From Chloroflexota bacterium (GTDB lineage: Bacteria > Chloroflexota > Anaerolineae > Anaerolineales > Anaerolineaceae): a stretch of DNA of 51,136 nucleotides. The notes beneath the pieces were generated by a model that did not search any database, had not been told where the DNA came from, and saw only the letters and a program-made list of their open reading frames with translations. The stretch spans positions 1-51,136 of the forward strand of contig JAEYTI010000160.1 in NCBI GenBank assembly GCA_023434145.1, given 5' to 3'. Positions 25,401 to 33,478 of this stretch are shown in pieces. Numbering within the stretch: position 1 is the stretch's first letter; every line of letters begins with the position of its first letter. A program made the translations under genes and the position numbers.

Positions 25401-27853
25401 CGATCACCAGCAGCGCTGATGCACCCAGAGATCTGCTGTTTGAGGCGGCCCAGCTCCACGAGCGACAGGGTTGCCTGGAGTCGGCACTAGAGCTTTCGCA
25501 CCGCGCGCTGGATGAGAGCATCCACTCGCTGCCGGTCTACCGCTTCCAGGCCGACCTTCTGGCGCGCATGAACCGCCCGCAGGCGGCGATGGCCCTGCTG
25601 GAAGAAGCGCTGCGCATCGCCCAGGTAGACGAGAAAGCCGCCGGAACGATACACGAGAGCATTGCCCGGCTGATGGTGCAGCAGGACAACCTCCCGACGG
25701 CGCTGCATCATATGGAAAAGGCGCTGGAATGCAGCCCGGAAAACGCCGCGCTGGCCTACCGCGCCGCGGATCTGGCCCTCTCGCTGCTGCAAACTGACCG
25801 CGCCGGGCGCATCCTGAGGGCGTTTGGTGCAGGGGGCCTTGGTTCGGCGACCGGTTCTCTGATCGATCAGGGCGCGGAAGGGTTAGAACTGCTGTGCATG
25901 AAGATCGAATTTGCCCTGGCTGGCGAACGCGGCGGCGATGCGGAGCTGGATTTGCATCGCTGGATCGAGCAGGGGCTGGCGTTGGCTCCTGGCTATCCGC
26001 GGTTGGCTGCGGCGAAGGCGCGCGTGCTTGCGCACCGAGGCGAGCAGGCAGACGCGCACCGCTGGTACGAGATGGCCCTGGCCGCCTGGAAGAAGACCGG
26101 CACGCTCGGCGCTACCGCGCCCTGGCTCGCACACGCTGCGCTCGATCTACACCGCTGGAAGGATGCGCTAACCGGCTTCGAACGCTGCGCCCTGACCACC
26201 CCCACCGAAGCCCGCGCCCAGGTGCAGTTCGCCCGCGCGCTCACCCTGGCCGCCGAATACCAGCGCACCTGCGAGGTCTTAGGCTTCCGTTCAGCCGCGC
26301 CGGGTGCCGATGCGCTCAGTGAAGGCAGCCGCAAAAAGCACGAAGCGTGCATCGCCGCGGCCAGCAAACAGGCCGGCAGCGCTGAGATTGGCCGGTGGCA
26401 GGCGCGCGGCGGGGCTGCGTTCAAGCCTTCCGCACAAACGGCCAAAGCGCTGGCTTTACTGCCTTCCACTGCCGAAGATTCTACTGCACTGGCTGCCGTG
26501 CTGCGGCAGATCAACAATCCCACTGCTGCCGTGCAGATGGCCCGCAAGTACATCCATACCCCTGAGGCGCTGCTGCAAATCGCCCTGTGCTACATTGCGC
26601 AGCCCAACGACGAGGCGGAGACCATTGCGCAAAGGGCGGTCGATGCCGCCCCAGGGCAGCCGATGCCCTTTGCCGCGCTGGCGATGATCCGCTTAGAATA
26701 TGGCGATTTTGAAGGTGCGCTGAACGCATACAAAGAAGCGCTGCGGCTGTCGCCCGAAGAGCCGGAATGGCACGACGCTGCCGGAGATTTGTGTATTCGC
26801 CTGGGCCGCCTGAACGATGCGATCGAACACCGGCGGCGGGCCGCGGCGCTGGAACCAAACAGCGCTCCGTATGCCTTCAGGTTGGGGCAGGCCTGCCTGG
26901 CGGGCGAAGACCTGTCCGAAGCGGTCTCGAGCCTGGAAAAAGCCTGCACGCTTGATCCTAAACAGTCTGCTTCCTGGTTGGCGCTGGCGGGTGCGTACCA
27001 AATGTCCGGGCGGCTGCCGCAGGCGCTCGAAGCAGCGCGCACTGCCGGGGCGCTGGATCCGACCGCTGCCGAAGGCTTGCTGATCGCCGGGGAAGCGGCC
27101 CTGGCAATGGAGCAGACTGAGCTGGCGCTGGATTATGCCCGCCAGGCTGCCCAGCGCGAGCCGGCAAATGCCGGTACAGTGATGTTCCTCAGCAGCACGT
27201 TGGCTCTGCTCGATCAACCGCAGGAAGCGCTGCGTGTGATTGAGACGGCTCCCGCCGAAGTGCGGCAGAGCTTCCCCGTGGCATATGAACGGGCAAAGCT
27301 AATCCACCGCCTGTACGGGGCGAAGCAGTCTCTTGATGTGCTGGAGAAGCTGGTCAAAGAGTTCACCGAGGAGCCGGGGCTGCTGGGCCTCTACGCAACC
27401 GTGCTGGCGGAGAGCGGTGACACAAAGTCTGCCGAGCGCTATGCCTTCAAATCGCTGCGCATCGATCCCGATCAGCCGGAACTGACGCTGATGCTGGGCT
27501 GCTTGCAGCGCAAGACCGGGCAGCTTGACCAGGCCGTCCACCTGTTCAGCGAAGCGATCCGCATGGACCCCGATAATCTGGATGCGTATCTGGAGCTGGC
27601 AGGCGTCTACCAGGAGCGGCGTGAGGTCACGCAGGCGCTGCAGGTGTACAAAAAGGCCATGCAGGTTTGCCCGGATGAATACCGCGCCCCCTACCAGAGC
27701 GGCCTGATCCTGCGCGAGTGCAAAGACTACAGCGGCGCGGAATCGATGCTGCGCAAAGCCGCCGATCTGGCCCCCGATAACCCGAGCATCCGGCGCCAGC
27801 TTGTCGCCGTCATCGCCCTGAATCTGGTGCACCAGAACAAGCAGCCTGTATAA
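22463..27853 (+). CDS. Giant TPR-repeat protein (about 1796 residues)
   Basis: ATG 22463 is chosen over one 12 bases upstream because GGAGAA then lies at the right distance. The first 400 residues are not clearly repetitive. From about residue 430 the protein is a long run of tetratricopeptide repeats, with pairs such as LLHLSSRIHEQLG, AGLLGQALVAQGKREQAETWL and LMLGCLQRKTGQLDQAVHLF. No enzymatic motif, signal peptide or membrane helix. Such solenoids are scaffolds for protein partners. Position after the sigma-54 promoter and before a clan CD peptidase gene suggests it scaffolds or holds that protease, an inference from context. The C-terminus ends in canonical TPRs. Confidence 0.88.
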   Translation: MPANEFLRQLDRNLSPDDVALVTAALRQDSLVWDSLMQPSFATQALNRLGSVPADWNPGRLGLLALADPIDQDALCGEKMIALPQSLQEKALQVYQYTQRTSVLPASLREACLLALALRERRRLTGSWAGLLDEILPRVPSSDTHPFAMWRTALACLYSIVPDPDAMLRALLPKTAAKEANGARTSDNNAFSLVIHTRLCQPATHEEHMGVFLPLLHGLNVVGQLALLRELSLRGGQALAASLAGSLLIGHPAFANLRAQGTATELDLPGLGSRALALQHLGAFYQLAGDATQAQELFVAAQTALEQWMAGLTLQRISLRAGDGVRMIAAEQAKRMAPALPWLKNDLGAVVISLPCDCEAFDSPENAFLQLKRAAALFEQEPALARDLARQGCVGILAQITQGDLPFAGAFVYDWRPDDLLTILLNLGLLEEARQMADALLALRPNDTNLLHLSSRIHEQLGLSRLAIRSARSLAALQPNKPSWRRRLGGLYAQSGLWDAALEQWRAVLNMASTLGVPASAVDRLHCADSAFHAGEMDEAVSLCEGILAEDSNNGAAAGLLGQALVAQGKREQAETWLVRATQLSPETAAPWLALAGLQRELGEPQQALETLRGAVAALPESAEAQLALGEACLTGDMPTEALPHLKQAFLLAPELPPAALLYGRALRTLGHARQARAVLEQVRSVWQNSPELAYEMALVLLDLGEAESALPVLEMALRGSSNCALPVFDASLIYVKILLGEYSGEPVSGESGCMVDAGRMQQAELALRRILEMAPDSIEAQFLMADLLRERGDLEQALAIYRELSDQPGASDPNLRWRIQWGMGRTALRLGEYETALVALRDAAQLRADNMPLQRTLAEASLRAGLPSEALQAAIYTLQLAPADVDNLAWFAAFAGGLGESRRAVEALERAVQIEPDQPALRVSLAEWQLSDGDLDAARASLGSLADLEEATANDLRRAAHVYLRLGDSAAALACYEQAITSSADAPRDLLFEAAQLHERQGCLESALELSHRALDESIHSLPVYRFQADLLARMNRPQAAMALLEEALRIAQVDEKAAGTIHESIARLMVQQDNLPTALHHMEKALECSPENAALAYRAADLALSLLQTDRAGRILRAFGAGGLGSATGSLIDQGAEGLELLCMKIEFALAGERGGDAELDLHRWIEQGLALAPGYPRLAAAKARVLAHRGEQADAHRWYEMALAAWKKTGTLGATAPWLAHAALDLHRWKDALTGFERCALTTPTEARAQVQFARALTLAAEYQRTCEVLGFRSAAPGADALSEGSRKKHEACIAAASKQAGSAEIGRWQARGGAAFKPSAQTAKALALLPSTAEDSTALAAVLRQINNPTAAVQMARKYIHTPEALLQIALCYIAQPNDEAETIAQRAVDAAPGQPMPFAALAMIRLEYGDFEGALNAYKEALRLSPEEPEWHDAAGDLCIRLGRLNDAIEHRRRAAALEPNSAPYAFRLGQACLAGEDLSEAVSSLEKACTLDPKQSASWLALAGAYQMSGRLPQALEAARTAGALDPTAAEGLLIAGEAALAMEQTELALDYARQAAQREPANAGTVMFLSSTLALLDQPQEALRVIETAPAEVRQSFPVAYERAKLIHRLYGAKQSLDVLEKLVKEFTEEPGLLGLYATVLAESGDTKSAERYAFKSLRIDPDQPELTLMLGCLQRKTGQLDQAVHLFSEAIRMDPDNLDAYLELAGVYQERREVTQALQVYKKAMQVCPDEYRAPYQSGLILRECKDYSGAESMLRKAADLAPDNPSIRRQLVAVIALNLVHQNKQPV

Positions 27854-27865
27854 CCATTTATTGCA

Positions 27866-27911
27866 GGCGGCATGCCCAGGTTGCAGCAATAAGCAACCTG
27901 GGCATGCCGCC
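27866..27911. repeat. Palindrome with 19-bp perfect arms after the TPR gene
   Basis: Arms GGCGGCATGCCCAGGTTGC and its complement with an 8-base loop. It lies 12 bases after the TPR stop and 16 bases before the second sigma-54-like promoter. An A-run follows on the plus strand, so on the minus strand it would have Ts upstream, not downstream. Confidence 0.9.
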
Positions 27912-27927
27912 AAAAAATACTCACCCC

Positions 27928-27943
27928 TGGCACGAATCGTGTA
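27928..27943 (+). promoter_or_regulatory. Sigma-54-like promoter for the clan CD peptidase
   Basis: TGGCACG-AATC-GTGTA keeps the -24 half exactly; the -12 half reads GT instead of GC with the correct 10-base spacing. The 11 bases CCCCTGGCACG are identical to the promoter at 21961, and both have an A-run just upstream and a palindrome 13-16 bases upstream. Confidence 0.65.
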
Positions 27944-28000
27944 ACACAGCCTGGTAGGGTGTAACACCCAAGATCAGCCACGAGCGAGGAGAATTTTTTA

Positions 28001-30766
28001 ATGACTACGTCCACCTGGAACAAAGTGCTGCGGCGAGAAGTTCTTATTCCTATTCTTCGGGCGGCGATCGAAAGCGGCGAATACCGCTTCGCCCGCCAGA
28101 CGGCCCTCTCCTGGCTGGCAGCCTTCCCCGGCGATCTGGAAGTGACCCTGCTCCAGGCACAGGCCGTTATGCCGGGAGGGCGCGTGGCGGGTGTGATCCC
28201 GGCTGTAGAACTGGTCTGCCGCAAGGATCCGTTCTATCTGGATGCCTACCGCGTGCTGGCCGATGCCGCAGCGATCCAGGCAAATCCCGCCCGGCATTCC
28301 TTTGCCATCACGGCGATGAGCGCGCTTGGTGTTGAGGTGACCTGCAAGTTCGACCCATGGGGCGAGCCGATGCGCCGTGCGTTTACTGCCGCGGGCCGGG
28401 GCGCATGGACTGATGCCGACGCTGCCGTGCAGGAAGCCATCCGCCTGGCGCCGGACTTTCTACTGCCCGCCGCCCTGCACCTGCTGGTAAACCGCGCCCT
28501 GCGGGATGCGCAATCCACCTATCACCTGGCGCAGATCTACCACCAGCGCTGGCCCGAATGCCTCCCGGTTACCCTGGTGCTGGCCGAGATGCACCTGAAG
28601 ATGGGATCTGAATCCGATGCCGTGCGCCTGCTGCACGCCTGCGCCTCTCATGACGCAGCCGGGCAGGTCGCCCGCCGTTTGTGGGGTGAGAAACACCCCT
28701 ACCGCTCGCTGTGGCCCGACGACATGGTCATTCTCTGCGATGAATCGGTGCCCGCCGCGGTGGCAGCACGCCTGGGCTGGAACTCACTGATCGCGGGCGA
28801 TCCATTGATTTCTGGCAGCCTGCTGCTGGATAGCGGTTCCGCGCCACGCGAAGAACCCGCGAAAGCGCCTGTCCCGCCTGTTGAAACCGAGCCAGTTCCA
28901 CAGCCCGCGCCCCAACCGAAGTCCGCTGATGATGCACGAATTGCTGAACCGGTGGCAGCATGGGAGGAAGATTTCCCCCCAGTTCTTGAGCCGCAGGAAA
29001 CGTTAGAAAATCCTGAACCGGTCACTGCGCCGACCCCGGCGGTAGAACCCGCGCCGGAAAAACCCGCGCAACCGGAGCGTAAGCGCAAAGCCACCGGCAA
29101 AAGCGACACAGTAAAGCAGGTGGAGAGCGAGTTTGCGAAGATTGCGCACCAGCTCAAGCGGCCCGCGATTGGCCGGGCAGATGGGCGCTTCCCGGTCTAC
29201 GTGATCCTTACCAGCAGGGAGGGCCTCACCAACCAGTACGGCCCGCAGACTGCCGGTGTGCTGGATGTTGAGCTGCGCCGCCTGGGTGGGCTAATCAGTC
29301 ACAAGCACGGTTGGGGTTCGGCGGTCTTCTACCCGGATGACGCTTCCTGCACGGCGCAATTTGGCCTCACCCCAGTAAACCCGCGCGATCCCTGGAAGAT
29401 TAAGCTTGCGCTGGCCGAACTGGATGCAGCGTTGGGCAAACGTGGCGAGCGCATTGGCGCGCTGCTGATCGTTGGCAGCGACCCGGTTGTGCCGTTCCAC
29501 CGCCTGCCCAACCCCACCGATGACTCGGACGGCGAGATCCCCTCCGACAGCCCCTACGCTTCGCTCGATGCGAACTACTTTGTGCCCGAGTGGCCTGTGG
29601 GCCGCCTGCCCGGCGAGGCGGGCGCGGATGCCGGACTGCTGCTCGAACAGCTCCGGCAGATTGTACGCTACCATGGCAAGCGCAACCGCGCAGGCACCCT
29701 GCTGGGGCTGGACTGGCTGGCCTGGGTGCAGAGCAAACTGAACGCGCTGCTGCCTGCCCGCACGATCCCAAACTTTGGCTATACTGCTGCCATTTGGCGA
29801 CGCTCGTCGTTGGCAGTATTCCGGCCTATCGGCGCGCCGCACACCGTTCTGGCTTCTCCACCAGAACAGTCGGGCAGCTTCAAGCCGGAACGCATCACCG
29901 GGATGTTGGGATACTACAACCTGCACGGTCTAGAGGATTCGCCCTCCTGGTACGGTCAGAGAGATCCGCTTGAGAATCAGGACTGCCCAGATTACCCGGT
30001 GGCAATTTCGCCGTGTGATCTGAAACGCAATGGGCACGCCCCCCGCGTCGTGTTCAGTGAGGCCTGCTACGGCGGGCACATCAACGGTAAGCGCGAGAGC
30101 GACTCGCTGGCGCTGAAGTTTCTCTCGATGGGAACACTGGGCGTGGTTGCTTCCACCTGCGTCTCCTATGGCTCGCTTAGCTTGCCGCTCATCGCAGCAG
30201 ATTTGCTGGGCAACCTGTTCTGGCAGCACATTCGCTCCGGGCGCACCACTGGCGAGGCGCTGATGCAGGCGAAGATCGACCTGGTGCGCGAGATGAACCG
30301 CCGCCAGGGCTATCTGGACGCGGAAGACCAGAAGACCTTGATCTCTTTCGTTTTGTACGGCGATCCGCTGGCGGGGTATGGCATCAAGTCGCTGCGCAAG
30401 GGCTTCCCGCGCTCGCAAGATCATCTGTCGGTGGCAGCAATCAGCGATGGTGAGGAAGAATCACCCGCCAAGATTCCCGCGGATGTGCTCAAGCAGGTGA
30501 AAGGCATTGTTGCCGAATATCTGCCGGGCACCGGGCTGGATGATATCCACTTCAGCAGGATGCAGACGCCCGGCTTCAACGGTGCGGAGCCGAAGAGGGC
30601 CTCTGGCAAGCGTAAGAGCGCCAAGAACGGAGCATCAGGCCCGCAGGACAGGCTGGTGGTCACCGTCAGCAAGCAGGTGCGGGTCGCGCAGCACACGCAC
30701 CGCCATTATTTGCGCGTAACGCTTGATGAAGGGGGGAAGCCGCTCAGGCTGTCCATTTCGCGGTAA
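28001..30766 (+). CDS. Clan CD (caspase/gingipain-like) cysteine peptidase with helical N-terminus
   Basis: A 921-residue protein. Residues 1-265 are helical and TPR-like; 285-370 is a Pro/Glu-rich linker. From about 395 a caspase-hemoglobinase fold is apparent: LLIVGSDPVVPFHRLP, DANYFVPEWPVGRLPG, then YYNLHGLEDS with His642 and VVFSEACYGG with Cys689, the spacing and motif of the His/Cys dyad in gingipain (C25), caspase and related families. After the domain come about 130 residues, basic near the end. No signal peptide, so it likely acts inside the cell, unlike gingipains. GAGGAG precedes the ATG. It is probably the effector of the sigma-54 island. The C25 assignment is by motif only. Confidence 0.82.
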   Translation: MTTSTWNKVLRREVLIPILRAAIESGEYRFARQTALSWLAAFPGDLEVTLLQAQAVMPGGRVAGVIPAVELVCRKDPFYLDAYRVLADAAAIQANPARHSFAITAMSALGVEVTCKFDPWGEPMRRAFTAAGRGAWTDADAAVQEAIRLAPDFLLPAALHLLVNRALRDAQSTYHLAQIYHQRWPECLPVTLVLAEMHLKMGSESDAVRLLHACASHDAAGQVARRLWGEKHPYRSLWPDDMVILCDESVPAAVAARLGWNSLIAGDPLISGSLLLDSGSAPREEPAKAPVPPVETEPVPQPAPQPKSADDARIAEPVAAWEEDFPPVLEPQETLENPEPVTAPTPAVEPAPEKPAQPERKRKATGKSDTVKQVESEFAKIAHQLKRPAIGRADGRFPVYVILTSREGLTNQYGPQTAGVLDVELRRLGGLISHKHGWGSAVFYPDDASCTAQFGLTPVNPRDPWKIKLALAELDAALGKRGERIGALLIVGSDPVVPFHRLPNPTDDSDGEIPSDSPYASLDANYFVPEWPVGRLPGEAGADAGLLLEQLRQIVRYHGKRNRAGTLLGLDWLAWVQSKLNALLPARTIPNFGYTAAIWRRSSLAVFRPIGAPHTVLASPPEQSGSFKPERITGMLGYYNLHGLEDSPSWYGQRDPLENQDCPDYPVAISPCDLKRNGHAPRVVFSEACYGGHINGKRESDSLALKFLSMGTLGVVASTCVSYGSLSLPLIAADLLGNLFWQHIRSGRTTGEALMQAKIDLVREMNRRQGYLDAEDQKTLISFVLYGDPLAGYGIKSLRKGFPRSQDHLSVAAISDGEEESPAKIPADVLKQVKGIVAEYLPGTGLDDIHFSRMQTPGFNGAEPKRASGKRKSAKNGASGPQDRLVVTVSKQVRVAQHTHRHYLRVTLDEGGKPLRLSISR

Positions 30767-30845
30767 CAACGTTGCCCGTACTTCTGTATCTTCTGATGAA
30801 GATGGTGTGGTCGTCCTCATCGAAGGACACGGAAGTGCCCAAAAT

Positions 30846-30876
30846 GAAACCCGGCTGAGCCTAGCAGCCGGGTTTC
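30846..30876. terminator. Bidirectional intrinsic terminator
   Basis: GAAACCCGGCTG and CAGCCGGGTTTC form a 12-bp stem with a 7-base loop between the convergent peptidase and C39-like genes. T-rich sequence follows on each strand (TTTC on plus, ATTTT on minus). Confidence 0.85.
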
Positions 30877-30883
30877 GCCTATC

Positions 30884-31765
30884 TCATTCCATTATGACTG
30901 CCATATTGCCCAAAACGCCCCACGAATCGAGAAATCGCTCGACCGGCACACTGTAGACCATGCCGCCATCCTGCACCTGCACGGCGGATGGGGAGTACCC
31001 GGTGATCATCACCGTGTGCTCGCGGGCGGCTACGGTGAGTGTTTCGCCGTCTGGCGCGGTGTAGGTGGCAGGGCTGCCGTACGAAACGCTGCCGACCACC
31101 CACACGATCACCGGGCTTCCATCCGCGATCTCGCGTCGCAGATCGTCGTAGCGCATACCCATGCGCTCCCAGGCATTCAAACCATAGGATCGCAGTAGGG
31201 AGGCTACCGGGGGCGCGTGCACGCCGTAATCGTTCGGCGGGATCTGGCCCCACCAGCCATATGGGCTGCCGACAAAGCCTACATTCGGATTGAGCGAGGC
31301 GGGCAGGGCATACATGAACTCCAGCTCAGATATAGTTACACCGTGGAACCGCGCCCAATCGACCGCCGAGCGCGACTCGCAGGAAAGCGGCAGTGACTGC
31401 GGGTACCCTGTGACGCCATTGACGTAGGCTTCATCGGGGATGGGGACCGGCGTGGCGGTGGGCACGGGCGTCTGGGTCGCCGTAGGGGATGGCGTGAAGG
31501 TAGGAGTTGCGGAAGAGGTGGGCGTATTGGTCACCGGTCGGAACGGAGTGCGGGTAGCCAATGGCGTTGTCGCGGTAAAACTGGCAGACGGAGAGGCCTT
31601 TACGCTGCTGTTTTCTTCCGATCCCAGCCTGCCGCCTGGGATTCCTGCCCACGCAAGGGCCTCTGGGTCCACCGGGGAGCAGGCGGCAGCTACCCACACA
31701 GCCATCAGCAAGATCACGCTACTGTGTGAGATGCGGCGAAAATTGGCGGGCGACTGCCTGGACAA
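30884..31765 (-). CDS. C39-like (papain-fold) peptidase lipoprotein
   Basis: A 293-residue product from a TTG start at 31765 with TGAGGA upstream. The signal VILLMAVWVAAAC gives a lipidated Cys; a Thr/Pro linker runs to about residue 110. The catalytic domain has LPLSCESRSAV (Cys), AREHTVMITGY (His) and VQVQDGG (Asp), the triad order of C39_2 peptidases. It is therefore an exported protease or peptidoglycan-associated hydrolase. It follows the PHP gene by 7 bases and is last in the DinB-PHP-C39 set. Confidence 0.83.
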   Translation of the reverse strand: MSRQSPANFRRISHSSVILLMAVWVAAACSPVDPEALAWAGIPGGRLGSEENSSVKASPSASFTATTPLATRTPFRPVTNTPTSSATPTFTPSPTATQTPVPTATPVPIPDEAYVNGVTGYPQSLPLSCESRSAVDWARFHGVTISELEFMYALPASLNPNVGFVGSPYGWWGQIPPNDYGVHAPPVASLLRSYGLNAWERMGMRYDDLRREIADGSPVIVWVVGSVSYGSPATYTAPDGETLTVAAREHTVMITGYSPSAVQVQDGGMVYSVPVERFLDSWGVLGNMAVIME

Positions 31766-31772
31766 CGCATCC

Positions 31773-32618
31773 TCACCGGGCGGCTTTCTGCCGCAAGGCT
31801 GTCAGAACATTTGCCGCGATGGGTTCGCGGCCCATCTCTTCTAACCCGCGGTACCAGCCGTGCATATCCGAGCCGCCGGTCACTAGCAGGCCAAAATGCT
31901 TTGCCAGACCCCGGAAGTGCGCGCGGGCGGCTTCGTCCAGGCGGCGGTGATAAATCTCGATGCCGTCCAGCCCGGCGTCAACGAGCTGGCGCAAGAAGGG
32001 CGCGGTCATCTGCTTCCCTTCTGGGCGGACGATGGACGGGTGCGCCAGCACGGCTACCCCGCCCGCGCAGTGTACCTGATCGATCGCCTCCTCGATGGAA
32101 ATGCACGGCAGGGGCGCGCCAGACCACGCCGGTTCGAACAGGCGCGCTGCCTCATTGAAACTTTGTGCATAGCCTTTCTTCACCAGCACTTCGATGGTAT
32201 GCAGTGCTCCGGCATAGCGCGGATTTTCGGCAAACACGTCATCGATTGAGATCCGAAAACCACGCGCCATGAGATATTCGCATGCGGTGCGGATGCGTAT
32301 GTGCAGGTCGTCTAGTGCGGACTGCTCGAATGCCCGCAGCCCGGGATCATCGGGATCGACAAAATAGGCCAGCAGGTCCACGTTGCAGTCTTCGGGAGGC
32401 AGGTTCGCGGAGTCCCAGCGCGTGGTGATTTCCATCGCCGGGATTAGCTCGATGCCTGCCGCTTGCGCCAGCGGAGCCGCCTCGCGCGAACCGTTCATAT
32501 TGTCGTGGTCGGTAATCGCCAGCACAGCCATACCGGTGCGCGCGGCATGATTGATCACCTCGGCGGGGGCAAATTTTCCATCGGAGTAGTGCGTGTGGCA
32601 GTGCAGGTCGATTCGCAT
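31773..32618 (-). CDS. PHP-domain phosphoesterase
   Basis: A 281-residue enzyme with metal ligands HCHTHYSDG near the N-terminus, AITDHDNMNG, HPSIVRP and GGSDMHG near the end, the four PHP motifs. It resembles the YciV/RNase AM group, which hydrolyses 3',5'-nucleoside bisphosphates or trims RNA 5' ends. Three-metal PHP enzymes need these residues and all are present. The start ATG at 32618 has no Shine-Dalgarno and lies 12 bases after the DinB gene, so it probably depends on coupling. Confidence 0.87.
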   Translation of the reverse strand: MRIDLHCHTHYSDGKFAPAEVINHAARTGMAVLAITDHDNMNGSREAAPLAQAAGIELIPAMEITTRWDSANLPPEDCNVDLLAYFVDPDDPGLRAFEQSALDDLHIRIRTACEYLMARGFRISIDDVFAENPRYAGALHTIEVLVKKGYAQSFNEAARLFEPAWSGAPLPCISIEEAIDQVHCAGGVAVLAHPSIVRPEGKQMTAPFLRQLVDAGLDGIEIYHRRLDEAARAHFRGLAKHFGLLVTGGSDMHGWYRGLEEMGREPIAANVLTALRQKAAR

Positions 32619-32630
32619 GGAAGGAGCAGG

Positions 32631-33101
32631 CTAACCCAGCAGCCTTTTGCGGATCTCTTCGGCGTGTTCGATCTCATGCTCGACAAAGATCTTCACCATG
32701 TCTTTCAGCAAACCTTTTGGCCCCCATGGAAAGACAAATGGTTCGGCCACCTTTTCATCCGGCAGCGTGTGAATCAGCGCTTTGAAGGTTTCGCGCGTGT
32801 GATCCCATTCCTGGATCACCTGTTCGAGCGAGAGCGCCTCGCGTTCGTGCACCGTTGAGGCATTGTAGGGATCGATGCCGCGCGATGCGGGTGTGGCGGG
32901 CACCTCGCCGCGTGCGTGGGCTTGCAGCGACGCGATGCAGGCGTCATCCCAGCCCGTCAGGTGGGCTAGCAGTTCCTTGATTGTCCAGGTGGGGTAAACT
33001 TCCTGATTGTCTTTGTGGGCACTTTCTAGATCATCCAGTAAAGACTGCATGGTGCTGCGGGCGTGTTCCAGTTCTTTGATGTAGGTCTCCTGAGCGTTCA
33101 C
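32631..33101 (-). CDS. DinB/DfsB-like four-helix protein
   Basis: A 156-residue protein with a GTG start at 33101 preceded by GGGAGGAAAA. LLAHLTGWDDA and EHEIEHAEEIRKRLL carry the His residues expected of the DinB fold metal site. The mid section fits the ClbS/DfsB type family. DinB-like proteins are metal-dependent thiol transferases or hydrolases; the substrate is unknown. Confidence 0.8.
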   Translation of the reverse strand: MNAQETYIKELEHARSTMQSLLDDLESAHKDNQEVYPTWTIKELLAHLTGWDDACIASLQAHARGEVPATPASRGIDPYNASTVHEREALSLEQVIQEWDHTRETFKALIHTLPDEKVAEPFVFPWGPKGLLKDMVKIFVEHEIEHAEEIRKRLLG

Positions 33102-33254
33102 CGGTCATTTTCCTCCCTATGCAGGTGCGATGGTGCAACCCCTCCAGTATAGCAGAAGCGCGGAAATCTACCCGCTTCTCCTCGATAGAGAAAGGCGTTA
33201 CTGCTCAGCCACAGGGGCTTTTTCTTTGAATTGCGGCTTCGCCTGCCTGTCATG

Positions 33255-33321
33255 GGGTGGTTCTTGTGTGTTTTAAGGGGGAGTTCCCTGCAATTCCCCT
33301 CAAAACATACAAGAACCACCC
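33255..33321. repeat. Imperfect 67-base palindrome, about 26-bp arms
   Basis: Arms GGGTGGTTCTTGT... pair over 26 bp with one G-T wobble (33268/33308) and one A-C mismatch (33275/33301), then weaker pairing to the centre at 33288. It lies between divergent genes, so it cannot be explained as a terminator of the genes flanking it. Confidence 0.85.
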
Positions 33322-33388
33322 GACCAGAGCAGTTACAAATCTTTGATCTAATCTATATGGGTTTTGACGAAGAATAGGGAATCTGCGC

Positions 33389-33417
33389 TTGCATTGCCTT
33401 TCTGCAAGCCGTACAAT
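33389..33417 (+). promoter_or_regulatory. Sigma-70 promoter for the 91-residue gene
   Basis: TTGCAT (33389-33394) and TACAAT (33412-33417) are 17 bases apart. The start of transcription would be near 33424, about 55 bases before the ATG. Confidence 0.75.
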
Positions 33418-33478
33418 GAAACAGCAATTAACGGTGCGTGTGGATCGTTAAAATCCCACAAAGGAGGAGGGGGTAGGT

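Larger units (their letters stand above)
33102..33478. other. Divergent gene-free gap of 377 bases
   Basis: Between the DinB gene and the small plus-strand gene. It holds the imperfect palindrome 33255-33321, a promoter at 33389-33417 and a weak AGAAGCG hairpin near 33153-33178. I see no credible gene; a 73-codon reading frame across the palindrome is an artefact of the inverted repeat. Confidence 0.7.

Noticed and set aside
33098..33319. A 73-codon minus-strand frame crossing the 33255 palindrome
   Set aside because: It runs through the inverted repeat and into the DinB start; no ribosome-binding site and no protein-like pattern.
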